Below are positions 5,698 to 11,636 of a stretch of 11,636 nucleotides of DNA, piece after piece. A program made the position numbers and the translations under genes. The DNA lies in contig CAZZGG010000087.1 of assembly GCA_964654125.1 (NCBI GenBank), forward strand, positions 1 through 11,636. The letters are read 5' to 3'. Positions within the stretch are counted from its first letter, which is position 1. The number at the start of each line of letters is the position of its first letter. Under the pieces are notes generated by a model. That model was not told the DNA's origin. It ran no database searches and was given only the letters and a program-made list of their open reading frames with translations. Source of the DNA: JAAYBY01 sp964654125 (GTDB lineage Bacteria > Bacillota > Clostridia > Saccharofermentanales > UBA5734).

Positions 5698-8169
5698 ATG
5701 GCTTATTCAGTAGCTGTCGATAAAAAGTGGCAAAAAACATGGGATGAAACTGGTCTTAACCGTTTTAATCCCGCAAATATAGATAAAAAGCTTTATGTCC
5801 TGGAAATGTTTTCTTATCCTTCCGGTGCCAACCTGCACGTGGGACACTGGTACAATTATGCCTTGTCCGACACTTGGGCACGCATGAAGAAAATGCAGGG
5901 CTATGAAGTCTTCCAACCTATGGGTTTTGATGCTTTTGGTTTGCCGGCAGAAAACTATGCCATCAAAACCGGTATTCATCCCCAGGACAGCACCATGGCC
6001 AACATCGAGACCATGCGCAAGCAGTTCCACGAAATGGGCGGCCTTTATGACTGGGATTATGAACTGGCCACCTGCCTGCCTGAATATTACCGCTGGAACC
6101 AGTGGCTCTTTTTAGAGCTTTACAAGCACGGTCTGGCCTATCGCAAAAATGCACCTGTCAACTGGTGCCCTGACTGCAACACTGTCCTGGCCAACGAACA
6201 GGTGGTTGACGGTGCCTGTGAACGCTGCAATGCCCAGGTGGTGCGCAAGAACCTGACCCAGTGGTTTTTCAAGATCACCGACTATGCCCAGGAGCTGCTT
6301 GACTGCCTGCCCGGCCTGGATTGGCCGGACAAGACAAAGAAGATCCAGTATAACTGGATCGGCCGCTCCGAGGGTGCTGAACTTTCTTTTGCTGTGGAAA
6401 AAGATGGTCAGCCCCTGCTGGATGAAAAGAGCGGCAAGCCTTTACTCCTGACTGTCTTCACCACCAGAACAGATACCCTGATGGGAGCAACCTATGTGGT
6501 TGTCGCCCCGGAAAGTGAGCTGTGCCAAACCCTGACAACCACAGATTGCCAAAGTGATGTTGCTGCCTATGTAGCCAAAGCCAGCAAGGTTTCTGAAATA
6601 GACCGCCTGGCCACCAACCGGGAAAAAACCGGTGTTTTCACTGGATCATATGCGGTCCATCCACTGACAGGTGCGCTCTTGCCCATCTGGACAGCAGATT
6701 ATGTCCTAGCTGGTTATGGCACAGGTGTGGTCATGGCTGTACCCGCCCATGACGAGCGTGATTTTGAATTTGCCAGTATCTTTGAACTGCCGATTACCAG
6801 GGTCATCAGTTCAAGTGACGGCTCAGCTGATGAGCTGCCCTTTATTGAAAAAGGCGTCCTGACCAACAGCGCTGAATTTTCCGGTCTCAGTTCCGAGGAG
6901 GCCGTCAGTGCCATCCTGGACCGGCTCAGGCCTTTAGGCATGGGCCAGGCCCGGGTCAACTACCGTCTGCGCGACTGGCTGGTTTCCCGCCAGCGTTACT
7001 GGGGCACCCCGATTCCGATCATCTACTGTGACAAGTGTGGTGTGGTGCCTGTACCGGAAGGCCAGCTGCCGGTTAAGCTGCCCTATGATGTTGCTTTCAC
7101 ACCAGATGGTGAATCACCTCTGCGCAAGAGCAAGGAGTTTATGCAGACCACTTGCCCCAGCTGTGGCGGGCCTGCCCAGCGCGACCCTGACACTCTGGAC
7201 ACGTTTGTCTGTTCCAGCTGGTACCAGTTCCGTTTTGTCGATAATAAAAATGACCAGCAAGCCTTCCGCAAGGACCTGGTTGATCGTATGTGTCCAGTTG
7301 ACAAGTATATTGGCGGGGCTGAACATGCCGCCATGCATCTGCTATATGCCCGTTTTATCACCAAGGCCTTACGGGACATGGGCTATCTGGATTTTGCCGA
7401 ACCTTTTGCCTCCCTGGTCCACCAAGGCACCATCCTGGGTGCTGACGGTCAGAAGATGTCCAAATCACGCGGCAACACCATCTCGCCGGATGACTATATC
7501 CTGCAGTATGGTTCTGATGTCTTCCGCATGTATCTTGGTTTTGGCTTTGCCTACACGGAGGGCGGACCCTGGAGTGATGAAGGTGTCAAGGCGATTGCCC
7601 GTTTTGTCTCCCGTCTGGAACGTTTGATTGAGGAAGTAGTTGCCCAGCCGGCACTAACTGGCTGGCAGGCTGATCCTGCTGCGCGAGAGTTGCAATATGC
7701 CCGCCACTATGCTATCAGGGGGGTCAGCCAAGATGCTGAACGTTTCCAGTTCAACACCTCTATTTCCCGCATGATGGAACTGCTTAACAGCCTGAGCCAT
7801 TACTTGACCGGGAAAAACTGCCAAGCTGGCCTGCTGCGTGAAACAGCAGCCGACCTGGTCAGGCTTTTAGCGCCTTTTGCTCCCCATCTTAGTGAAGAAC
7901 TCTGGCAAAAACTCGGCCATAGTCAGTCAGTTTTTCTGGAGAAATGGCCTGCCTATGACCTGGCAGCCTTGGAAAGGCCAATTGTTGAGATTGCTGTCCA
8001 GCTAAATGGCAGTATTAAGTACCGCCTGGAAATCCCCAGCGGGATAGACAAGGACAAGGCCGAAGAGCTGATCATGGCCGAAGCCAGAACAGTCCAGCTG
8101 CTGGAAGGTAAAAAGCTGCTTAAGTTCATTTTTGTACCGGACCGCCTGGCCAATCTGGTGGTGCGTTGA
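5698..8169 (+). CDS. leuS: Leucyl-tRNA synthetase
   Basis: LeuS charges tRNA-Leu with leucine in the cytoplasm, a class I aminoacyl-tRNA synthetase reaction. The 823 residues are a normal bacterial length. The HIGH motif is HVGH (47-50) in PSGANLHVGHWYNYAL. A CPDC...CERC zinc finger (C157, C160, C174, C177) follows. The CP1 editing domain shows TTRTDT (255-260) and AVPAHDERD (347-355), whose Asp352 corresponds to the conserved residue that blocks hydrolysis of correct Leu-tRNA. The signature KMSKS is at 586-590. All catalytic and editing motifs are intact. I chose the ATG at 5698 because GTGAGG stands seven bases upstream; the in-frame TTG at 5692 lies too close. No T-box leader is seen, unlike many Bacillota leuS genes. 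A separate promoter follows the stop codon. Confidence 0.98.
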   Translation: MAYSVAVDKKWQKTWDETGLNRFNPANIDKKLYVLEMFSYPSGANLHVGHWYNYALSDTWARMKKMQGYEVFQPMGFDAFGLPAENYAIKTGIHPQDSTMANIETMRKQFHEMGGLYDWDYELATCLPEYYRWNQWLFLELYKHGLAYRKNAPVNWCPDCNTVLANEQVVDGACERCNAQVVRKNLTQWFFKITDYAQELLDCLPGLDWPDKTKKIQYNWIGRSEGAELSFAVEKDGQPLLDEKSGKPLLLTVFTTRTDTLMGATYVVVAPESELCQTLTTTDCQSDVAAYVAKASKVSEIDRLATNREKTGVFTGSYAVHPLTGALLPIWTADYVLAGYGTGVVMAVPAHDERDFEFASIFELPITRVISSSDGSADELPFIEKGVLTNSAEFSGLSSEEAVSAILDRLRPLGMGQARVNYRLRDWLVSRQRYWGTPIPIIYCDKCGVVPVPEGQLPVKLPYDVAFTPDGESPLRKSKEFMQTTCPSCGGPAQRDPDTLDTFVCSSWYQFRFVDNKNDQQAFRKDLVDRMCPVDKYIGGAEHAAMHLLYARFITKALRDMGYLDFAEPFASLVHQGTILGADGQKMSKSRGNTISPDDYILQYGSDVFRMYLGFGFAYTEGGPWSDEGVKAIARFVSRLERLIEEVVAQPALTGWQADPAARELQYARHYAIRGVSQDAERFQFNTSISRMMELLNSLSHYLTGKNCQAGLLRETAADLVRLLAPFAPHLSEELWQKLGHSQSVFLEKWPAYDLAALERPIVEIAVQLNGSIKYRLEIPSGIDKDKAEELIMAEARTVQLLEGKKLLKFIFVPDRLANLVVR

Positions 8170-8188
8170 CGATTAAGCGGATAATACA

Positions 8189-8216
8189 TTGCCAGCTGCG
8201 GCTGATGTGCTAAAAT
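8189..8216 (+). promoter_or_regulatory. Sigma-A promoter of the E2-like gene
   Basis: TTGCCA (8189-8194), a 16-bp spacer, then TAAAAT (8211-8216) preceded by TGC, an extended -10. It begins 20 bases after leuS, so the next gene need not depend on leuS transcription. Confidence 0.55.
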
Positions 8217-8259
8217 ACAAAAACAACAGACTAGAATTGTTAAATAAGGGAGATGCGTA

Positions 8260-9156
8260 ATGAAGAGGGAAAAGTTTTTCAGCAGGTCAGATGGAACATA
8301 TCTGAAAAAAATCGACCCTTTCATGCGCTTTTTTCCTTTTATCATGAAAGGCCGCAATGAATCAGCGGTCTACTTCAAGCAACAGATCGATGTAACGGAC
8401 TTGAAGGCCTGGCTGACTGCCAGAAACCGCCAGGCAGCAGCAAGCGGGTCAGGACCTAAGGCAACTATATTTCATGCCATCCTGACTGCTTTGGCCCGCA
8501 CCATGCACGAAAGACCCCACATCAACCGTTTTATCATTGGCCGGCGGGTTTACCAGCGTCATGAGCTGGTCGTGGCTTTTGTTTTCAAGCGGGAATTTTC
8601 CGATGATAGCAATGAAGAAATCGCTCTATTGCGCTTCACACCAGATGAGACAATGACCTCTATCTCAGAAAAGATTCAAAATGAGGTCAGACAGGTTCGG
8701 CAAAAAGCCAAGCAGGATGCAGAAAAAAGGCATGGTATTGTCAACTGGTTCAACTACCTGATGAGCACACCGAGAATTTTATTGCGGGCCACAGTTCGTT
8801 TTCTGGCCTGGCTTGATTATCATGGCTGGCTGCCCCGCTTTGTGATTGATCTGGACCCGATGCACAGCAGCATTTTTGTTTCCAACCTGGGCAGCCTGGG
8901 TATTGATGCCCCCTATCATCATTTATATGAATGGGGCACCACTTCAATTTTTATGACCATTGGTGTCAGTGAGAAAAAACCAGTCTTAGCTCCAGATGGT
9001 TCTGTCATAGGCCGTGATTTTTTAAACATAGCTTTTACAGCTGATGAAAGAATCTGTGATGGTTTTTACTTCGCCCGCTCCTTACAACGCTTCCGTCAAT
9101 ATCTGGAAAAACCGGCTGAGTTGGATAAACCAGCCAATCTACCAGCAAAAAAGTGA
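8260..9156 (+). CDS. Stand-alone 2-oxoacid dehydrogenase E2 catalytic-fold protein, catalytic His replaced
   Basis: The 298 residues resemble the catalytic domain of dihydrolipoamide acyltransferases (PF00198, chloramphenicol acetyltransferase fold), with no lipoyl domain and no E3/E1-binding domain. Family-like segments are KATIFHAILTALARTM (67-82), SSIFVSNLGSLGID (203-216), HLYEWGTTSIFMTIG (221-235) and FTADERICDG (259-268). In true E2 enzymes the last segment reads DHRxxDG, with the His as catalytic base. Here it is DERICDG: Asp and Gly are kept but His is Glu. A chloramphenicol acetyltransferase-type or E2 reaction is therefore doubtful. I recall similar short proteins with DER in other Bacillota, annotated as 2-oxo acid dehydrogenase subunit E2, with no known function. 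A basic segment near 142-158 and a hydrophobic one near 166-187 lie in the middle. AGGGAGA gives a good ribosome binding site. No E1 or E3 gene is nearby. Confidence 0.8.
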   Translation: MKREKFFSRSDGTYLKKIDPFMRFFPFIMKGRNESAVYFKQQIDVTDLKAWLTARNRQAAASGSGPKATIFHAILTALARTMHERPHINRFIIGRRVYQRHELVVAFVFKREFSDDSNEEIALLRFTPDETMTSISEKIQNEVRQVRQKAKQDAEKRHGIVNWFNYLMSTPRILLRATVRFLAWLDYHGWLPRFVIDLDPMHSSIFVSNLGSLGIDAPYHHLYEWGTTSIFMTIGVSEKKPVLAPDGSVIGRDFLNIAFTADERICDGFYFARSLQRFRQYLEKPAELDKPANLPAKK

Positions 9157-9165
9157 TTTTTGCTG
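9143..9165 (+). terminator. Terminator-like hairpin overlapping the end of the E2-like gene
   Basis: CAGCAAAAA and TTTTTGCTG form a perfect 9-bp stem whose 5-nt loop holds the stop codon TGA. ATTTTCG follows. The stem is AT-rich, so its strength is uncertain. Confidence 0.45.
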
Positions 9166-9184
9166 ATTTTCGTAACTTTTGACA

Positions 9185-9213
9185 TTGTTTGACCCGTTAA
9201 TTCAGGATACAAT
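9185..9213 (+). promoter_or_regulatory. Probable promoter of the DUF1858 gene
   Basis: TACAAT (9208-9213) is a good -10. The -35 at 17 bp is TTGTTT (9185-9190), a weak match; TTGACA (9179-9184) and TTGACC (9189-9194) are better matches but at 23 and 13 bp. The predicted start is near 9220. Confidence 0.5.
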
Positions 9214-9246
9214 GTCTGTGTTTAATAGTATTCAGGAGGAACGCAG

Positions 9247-9459
9247 ATGATTACTAAAGATATGATTATCACAGATGTGCTTAACATGGACCGGGGAACT
9301 GTGCCGATTTTTTTCCGAAATGGCTTGCATTGCCTTGGCTGTGCCATGGCATCTGCTGAGACCATCGAAGAAGCTTGTGCTGTTCACGGTCTGGACTGCG
9401 ATGAACTGATCAATGAGCTCAATGAGTTCTTTGCAGCTGCAGAACAAGCAAGCGTCTAA
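9247..9459 (+). CDS. DUF1858 / hybrid-cluster-associated redox disulfide protein
   Basis: This 70-residue protein matches the small DUF1858 family, including the hybrid-cluster-protein-associated redox disulfide group. The pattern is clear: MITKDMIITDVL, then FFRNGLHCLGCAMASAETIEEA with a CLGC pair at C29 and C32, and two further cysteines at 44 and 51. The CxxC is thought to form a redox-active disulfide or bind a metal; the partner is unknown. No hybrid cluster protein (Hcp) gene is in the window. The start is firm: AGGAGGA stands at ideal spacing upstream. The gene is followed by a strong terminator and then directly by the radical SAM gene, so both may be read from one promoter, with most transcripts ending after this gene. 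Confidence 0.88.
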   Translation: MITKDMIITDVLNMDRGTVPIFFRNGLHCLGCAMASAETIEEACAVHGLDCDELINELNEFFAAAEQASV

Positions 9460-9486
9460 AAAACAAGGGTTTGACTCTTGAGAAAC

Positions 9487-9525
9487 ACGGCACAGCCACT
9501 TTAATGGTGACTGTGCCGTTTTTTT
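9487..9525 (+). terminator. Strong intrinsic terminator between the DUF1858 and radical SAM genes
   Basis: ACGGCACAG (9487-9495) pairs with CTGTGCCGT (9511-9519), with an inner CAC/GTG extension after one mismatch, and is followed by seven T (9519-9525). The next gene starts only 13 bases after the T run, so this may work as an attenuator for that gene. Confidence 0.9.
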
Positions 9526-9538
9526 ATGAGGAAAAAGC

Positions 9539-10408
9539 ATGCATTTTGTCACTGCCAAGGGGATCCTGTCCGCCCGAAACAGTATGAATATATATCGTGG
9601 CTGCACACATGGCTGTATTTATTGCGACAGCCGTTCAAGCTGTTACCAGATGCAGCATGATTTTACTGATGTCGCTGTCAAGCAAAATGCTCCAGTCCTG
9701 CTGGAAGAAGCCCTGCGCCGCAAACGCAAAAAATGCATGATCAGCACAGGCTCCATGTGCGACCCCTATCTGCCCTGTGAAAAAGAACTTGGCCTGACCC
9801 GCCAGTGCCTGCAGCTGATCGACCAATATGGCTTCGGCCTGGCCTTGCTCACAAAATCGACACTTGTCCTGCGCGACCTGGACTTATTGCAAAGCATCAA
9901 CAAAAAGGCCAAGGCTGTCGTCCAGATGACACTCACCACCTATGATGAAGACCTCTGCCAAATAATAGAACCCAATGTCGCCAGCAGCAGGGAGCGTTTT
10001 GCAGCACTCAAGACCTGCCAATCGCACGGTATTCCCACCATTGTCTGGCTCTGTCCCCTGCTGCCCTTGATCAATGATACTGAAGAAAACCTGCGAGGTA
10101 TATTGCAGTATTGTTTTACTGCCAGAGTAAAGGGTATTATCTGCTTTGGCATCGGCCTCACCTTACGCCAGGGCGACCGCGAATACTATTACCAGAAACT
10201 GGATGAGCATTTCCCAGGTTTGCGCCAGCTCTACCAGCGCAAATATGGTTTAGCATATGAGATCAGAAGTGAGCAGAACCAGGTCTTAATGGACTTGTTT
10301 CACCAAGAATGCCAAGCCCATGGTGTAATGCACAACACAAGAGAGATATTTAGCTATCTTAATGAATTTCCCCAGACAGACCCCAGGCAGCTGAGCCTGT
10401 TTGACTAG
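9539..10408 (+). CDS. SPL-type radical SAM protein with C-terminal clamp-binding-like motif
   Basis: The 289 residues belong to the radical SAM superfamily, group of spore photoproduct lyase-related proteins (COG1533 type). The 4Fe-4S site is C22-x3-C26-x2-C29 in YRGCTHGCIYCDSR, which binds the cluster that cleaves S-adenosylmethionine. STGSMCDPYLPCEK (about 69-82) and LLTKS (about 103-107) fit this group. Spore photoproduct lyase itself repairs thymine dimers in spore DNA, but these shorter relatives have no settled substrate, and I see no clear equivalent of its hydrogen-donor cysteine. The protein ends with RQLSLFD. QLSLF fits the consensus bacterial beta sliding clamp-binding peptide (QL[SD]LF), so a role on DNA is plausible but unproven. 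GAGG stands eight bases upstream of the ATG. Its stop codon touches that of the convergent gene on the right. Confidence 0.87.
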   Translation: MHFVTAKGILSARNSMNIYRGCTHGCIYCDSRSSCYQMQHDFTDVAVKQNAPVLLEEALRRKRKKCMISTGSMCDPYLPCEKELGLTRQCLQLIDQYGFGLALLTKSTLVLRDLDLLQSINKKAKAVVQMTLTTYDEDLCQIIEPNVASSRERFAALKTCQSHGIPTIVWLCPLLPLINDTEENLRGILQYCFTARVKGIICFGIGLTLRQGDREYYYQKLDEHFPGLRQLYQRKYGLAYEIRSEQNQVLMDLFHQECQAHGVMHNTREIFSYLNEFPQTDPRQLSLFD

Positions 10409-11167
10409 TCAGATCTCCGCCAGCAACTGCAGCAGTGTGGCTGCGTCACTGAGCAGCTGCTGAGGCCTGTCGCCTTGGACAAATTCCAGCAAAGCGTATC
10501 TGTCTTCTGGCAGCTGGGCTATTTTGGCAAAATAACTTTGCCAGCGGGCATAACCCTGGGCCAGGCTCAGACGTTCTTTATTGACCCAGTGGAAGACGTG
10601 GATATGGCTGAGCCAGGGCATAATGGCCGTAAGACCGGCCCCTATCTCCTCTTCATTCAAGTCAGTTGGCGGCTGCCAATAGCTGTAGAGGTTCTCATGC
10701 CCTGCCTGCCTGAGCAGATCAACTGCTGAACTGCTCACATCTGTCAGGGTATTGGCATGGTATTCAAAAGCAACCCTGACACCTGCCTGGGCAGCCAGGT
10801 CTGCAATGCGCCGGCTGTCAGAAATAACTGCATTGCGGTAGGCCTGATCAGCATCTTGCGAAGGACGACGACCAGCCCAGACCCGGATTACAGGTGCACC
10901 CAGCTCTAGAGCACAGGCCAGTTCAGCTGCAAAATCTGTTTGTTCGCCCTCTTCACCAACCCGGTAGTATGAGCCCAGGCTGCTGACTGCCAGACCGGCA
11001 TCCAGCGTCATCCGCCGCACCTGGGCCGCCCACTTGAGATTGCCTGCCTTAACATGGACATCACTGCCCCATTCTATCCCAGCCAACCCGGCTTTTTGCG
11101 TCAGTTCAATAATCTCAGGCACTGCAAGCTGACGAAATGATATGGATACTAGACCTGCTTTCAACAT
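10409..11167 (-). CDS. Sugar phosphate isomerase/epimerase-like TIM-barrel protein
   Basis: The 252 residues resemble the xylose isomerase-like / AP endonuclease 2 TIM-barrel superfamily (PF01261). These are metal-dependent isomerases, epimerases or dehydratases acting on sugars and inositols. Visible barrel landmarks are GIEWGSDVHV (30-39), PVIRVWAGR (92-100), VRVAFEYHANT (130-140) with the likely metal ligand E135, SYWQPPTD (162-169), HIHVFHW (188-194) and LLEFVQGD (226-233) with E228. The substrate cannot be told. I chose the ATG at 11167 because AAGGGGA stands six bases upstream. The ATG at 11194 has no ribosome binding site and lies upstream of the transcription start predicted from the TATAAT at 11193-11198. 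The stop codon abuts that of the convergent radical SAM gene, so no terminator separates the two. Confidence 0.85.
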   Translation of the reverse strand: MLKAGLVSISFRQLAVPEIIELTQKAGLAGIEWGSDVHVKAGNLKWAAQVRRMTLDAGLAVSSLGSYYRVGEEGEQTDFAAELACALELGAPVIRVWAGRRPSQDADQAYRNAVISDSRRIADLAAQAGVRVAFEYHANTLTDVSSSAVDLLRQAGHENLYSYWQPPTDLNEEEIGAGLTAIMPWLSHIHVFHWVNKERLSLAQGYARWQSYFAKIAQLPEDRYALLEFVQGDRPQQLLSDAATLLQLLAEI

Positions 11168-11173
11168 GGCTAT

Positions 11174-11180
11174 TCCCCTT
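11174..11180 (-). promoter_or_regulatory. Ribosome binding site deciding the isomerase start
   Basis: AAGGGGA lies six bases before the ATG at 11167 and decides against the in-frame upstream ATG. Confidence 0.65.
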
Positions 11181-11192
11181 ACTTTTTGCTTC

Positions 11193-11198
11193 ATTATA
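11193..11198 (-). promoter_or_regulatory. Extended -10 promoter element of the isomerase-like gene
   Basis: On the minus strand TGCTATAAT is a perfect extended -10 directly after the tRNA terminator. The region where a -35 would lie is inside the terminator hairpin and does not match TTGACA. The start would be near 11186. Confidence 0.5.
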
Positions 11199-11200
11199 GC

Positions 11201-11226
11201 AAAAAGCCCACTAATGTGGGCTTTTT
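11201..11226 (-). terminator. Terminator of tRNA-Thr, symmetrical
   Basis: AAAAAGCCCAC and GTGGGCTTTTT form a perfect 11-bp stem with a 4-nt loop, starting five bases after the tRNA 3' end. The A and T runs make it able to work on either strand. Confidence 0.9.
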
Positions 11227-11231
11227 AGTAA

Positions 11232-11307
11232 TGGAGCCTGTGGACAGACTTGAACTCCCGACCTGCTGATTACAAATCAGCTGCTCTACCAACTGAGCTA
11301 CACAGGC
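11232..11307 (-). tRNA. tRNA-Thr (anticodon UGU)
   Basis: The 76-nt minus-strand cloverleaf has acceptor arms GCCTGTG/CACAGGC, D arm GCTCAGTTGGTAGAGC, anticodon stem GCTGA/TCAGC with loop TTTGTAA (anticodon TGT, reading ACA/ACG codons), a variable loop, a T arm with GTTCAAGTC, discriminator base U and an encoded CCA at 11234-11232. Promoter and terminator flank it, so it is a single-gene unit. Confidence 0.97.
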
Positions 11308-11323
11308 GCTTAATGCATTAGCT

Positions 11324-11352
11324 ATACTAATTGATGCTTGGTCTTTTGTCAA
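11324..11352 (-). promoter_or_regulatory. Sigma-A promoter of tRNA-Thr
   Basis: On the minus strand TTGACA (11352-11347), a 17-bp spacer, then TAGTAT (11329-11324). The start is near 11317, ten bases before the mature tRNA. Confidence 0.75.
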
Positions 11353-11523
11353 GACGAGAAATTTTTTGGCTCAAAAGAGGTCAAAAGATGGTCAAAAGAT
11401 GAGAAAGACTTTTCAGATGCTTTGCCTTTCATTCTACTAGAATTATTCGGTGTGAATTTCGCAACGAAGGTCATGATGCAATTTAAATTTAACCACCAGC
11501 CTGATTGTCTAATCCAGTTTCCT
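11353..11523. other. Intergenic DNA between tRNA-Thr and the transposon end
   Basis: I see no convincing gene here. Short open frames exist on both strands but lack ribosome binding sites and family resemblance. The stretch is more AT-rich than the genes and holds a tandem repeat at 11371-11402. The 20 bases next to the transposon end (11504-11523) would be the guide of a TnpB RNA. Confidence 0.5.
11371..11402. repeat. Three tandem copies of TCAAAAGA-type repeat
   Basis: TCAAAAGAGG (11371), TCAAAAGATGG (11381) and TCAAAAGATGA (11392) stand head to tail with a period of 10-11 bp, one helical turn. They lie 19-50 bp upstream of the tRNA-Thr -35 box. Confidence 0.7.
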
Positions 11524-11636
11524 TTGACACACTCCCCATAGCTAAATCTAGGGGATTGTAGCCTCATCAAAGAACGCCTGTCAAGGCAGGTCTTACTTCT
11601 TCTCCGCTAAGAGCTGATGGGGCCAGCTCTTTTGAT
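11524..11636 (-). mobile_element. Right end of an IS200/IS605-type element (continues past the window)
   Basis: Read on the minus strand, the window edge contains the typical 3' part of IS200/IS605 elements: GATGAGGCTACAATCC, then a hairpin of CCCCTAG and CTATGGGG with a six-base loop and one unpaired T (11534-11554), then GAGTGTGTCAA. A right-end hairpin with a bulged T is the known TnpA recognition structure, and TCAA is a usual right-end cleavage site. I place the end at TCAA (11527-11524). The transposase genes must lie beyond 11636. One minus-strand frame stays open from the edge for 22 codons to a TGA at 11567 and could be the TnpB C-terminus, but this is unproven. The call rests on remembered element ends, not on a search. 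Confidence 0.6.
11528..11636 (-). ncRNA. Possible TnpB guide RNA (omega RNA) scaffold, partial
   Basis: In IS200/IS605 elements the RNA from the tnpB 3' end through the right end serves as the TnpB guide RNA scaffold, with the flanking host DNA as guide. Here three hairpins follow one another on the minus strand: AAGAGCTG/CAGCTCTT (11609-11631, 8 bp, perfect), CCTG/CAGG (11577-11590) and the right-end hairpin (11534-11554). The guide would be read from 11523 downward. The 5' part is outside the window. Confidence 0.45.

Noticed and set aside
7028..7627. 199-codon frame inside leuS
   Set aside because: It lies in another frame of a fully conserved synthetase gene and resembles nothing.
11232..11307. 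tRNA-Thr as an integration site for a mobile element
   Set aside because: No integrase gene or repeat of the tRNA 3' end is seen in the window, and the 3' side leads directly into a normal gene.
11338..11570. Short open frames on both strands (67 and 73 codons) near the right edge
   Set aside because: They overlap the tRNA promoter and the transposon end, lack ribosome binding sites and show no family resemblance. A decayed integrase tail was considered but cannot be supported.
1..11636. CRISPR array, toxin-antitoxin pair, phage genes or defence island
   Set aside because: No regularly spaced repeats, no paired small genes and no phage or defence protein families were recognised on either strand.

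Overview
The window looks like chromosomal DNA of a Bacillota (Firmicutes) bacterium, most likely class Clostridia. The grounds are strong AGGAGG-type ribosome binding sites, consensus sigma-A promoters with 16-17 bp spacers, Clostridia-type proteins (YqhQ/DUF1385, a DUF1858 redox-disulfide protein, a stand-alone E2-like acyltransferase fold, a chromosomal TraX) and the gene order rho - rpmE - DUF1385. TGA, TAG and TAA read as normal stops. Most of the window is housekeeping DNA, tightly packed, with several genes that appear to have their own promoter.

Left part (1-4605), all on the minus strand. From right to left: mreB (actin-like cell-shape protein), an intergenic region with a strong hairpin and the rho promoter and leader, rho (termination factor with a long charged insertion), the rpmE promoter with a perfect dyad at the expected transcription start, rpmE (ribosomal protein L31, frameshifted here), a terminator, the DUF1385 membrane protein, and the first codons of a possible further gene at the left edge.

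Middle (4606-9156), plus strand. A divergent promoter region separates mreB from a TraX-family membrane protein. Then come leuS (leucyl-tRNA synthetase, complete, no T-box visible) and a stand-alone protein with the 2-oxoacid dehydrogenase E2 catalytic fold in which the catalytic histidine is replaced by glutamate.

Right part (9157-11636). A small CxxC redox protein (DUF1858) is followed by a strong terminator and, 13 bases later, by an SPL-type radical SAM protein that ends in a sliding-clamp-binding-like peptide, QLSLF. This gene meets a minus-strand sugar phosphate isomerase/epimerase-like gene stop codon to stop codon. Further right are a tRNA-Thr(UGU) on the minus strand with its promoter and a symmetrical terminator, a short AT-rich region with tandem repeats, and at the right edge the right end of an IS200/IS605-type element with a TnpB guide-RNA-like (omega RNA) scaffold.

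No CRISPR array, defence island or large novel operon is visible. The most interesting items are the broken rpmE, the possible clamp-binding tail on the SPL-like protein, the transposon end with its predicted guide, the E2-like protein without its catalytic His, and the overlapping divergent promoters between mreB and traX.
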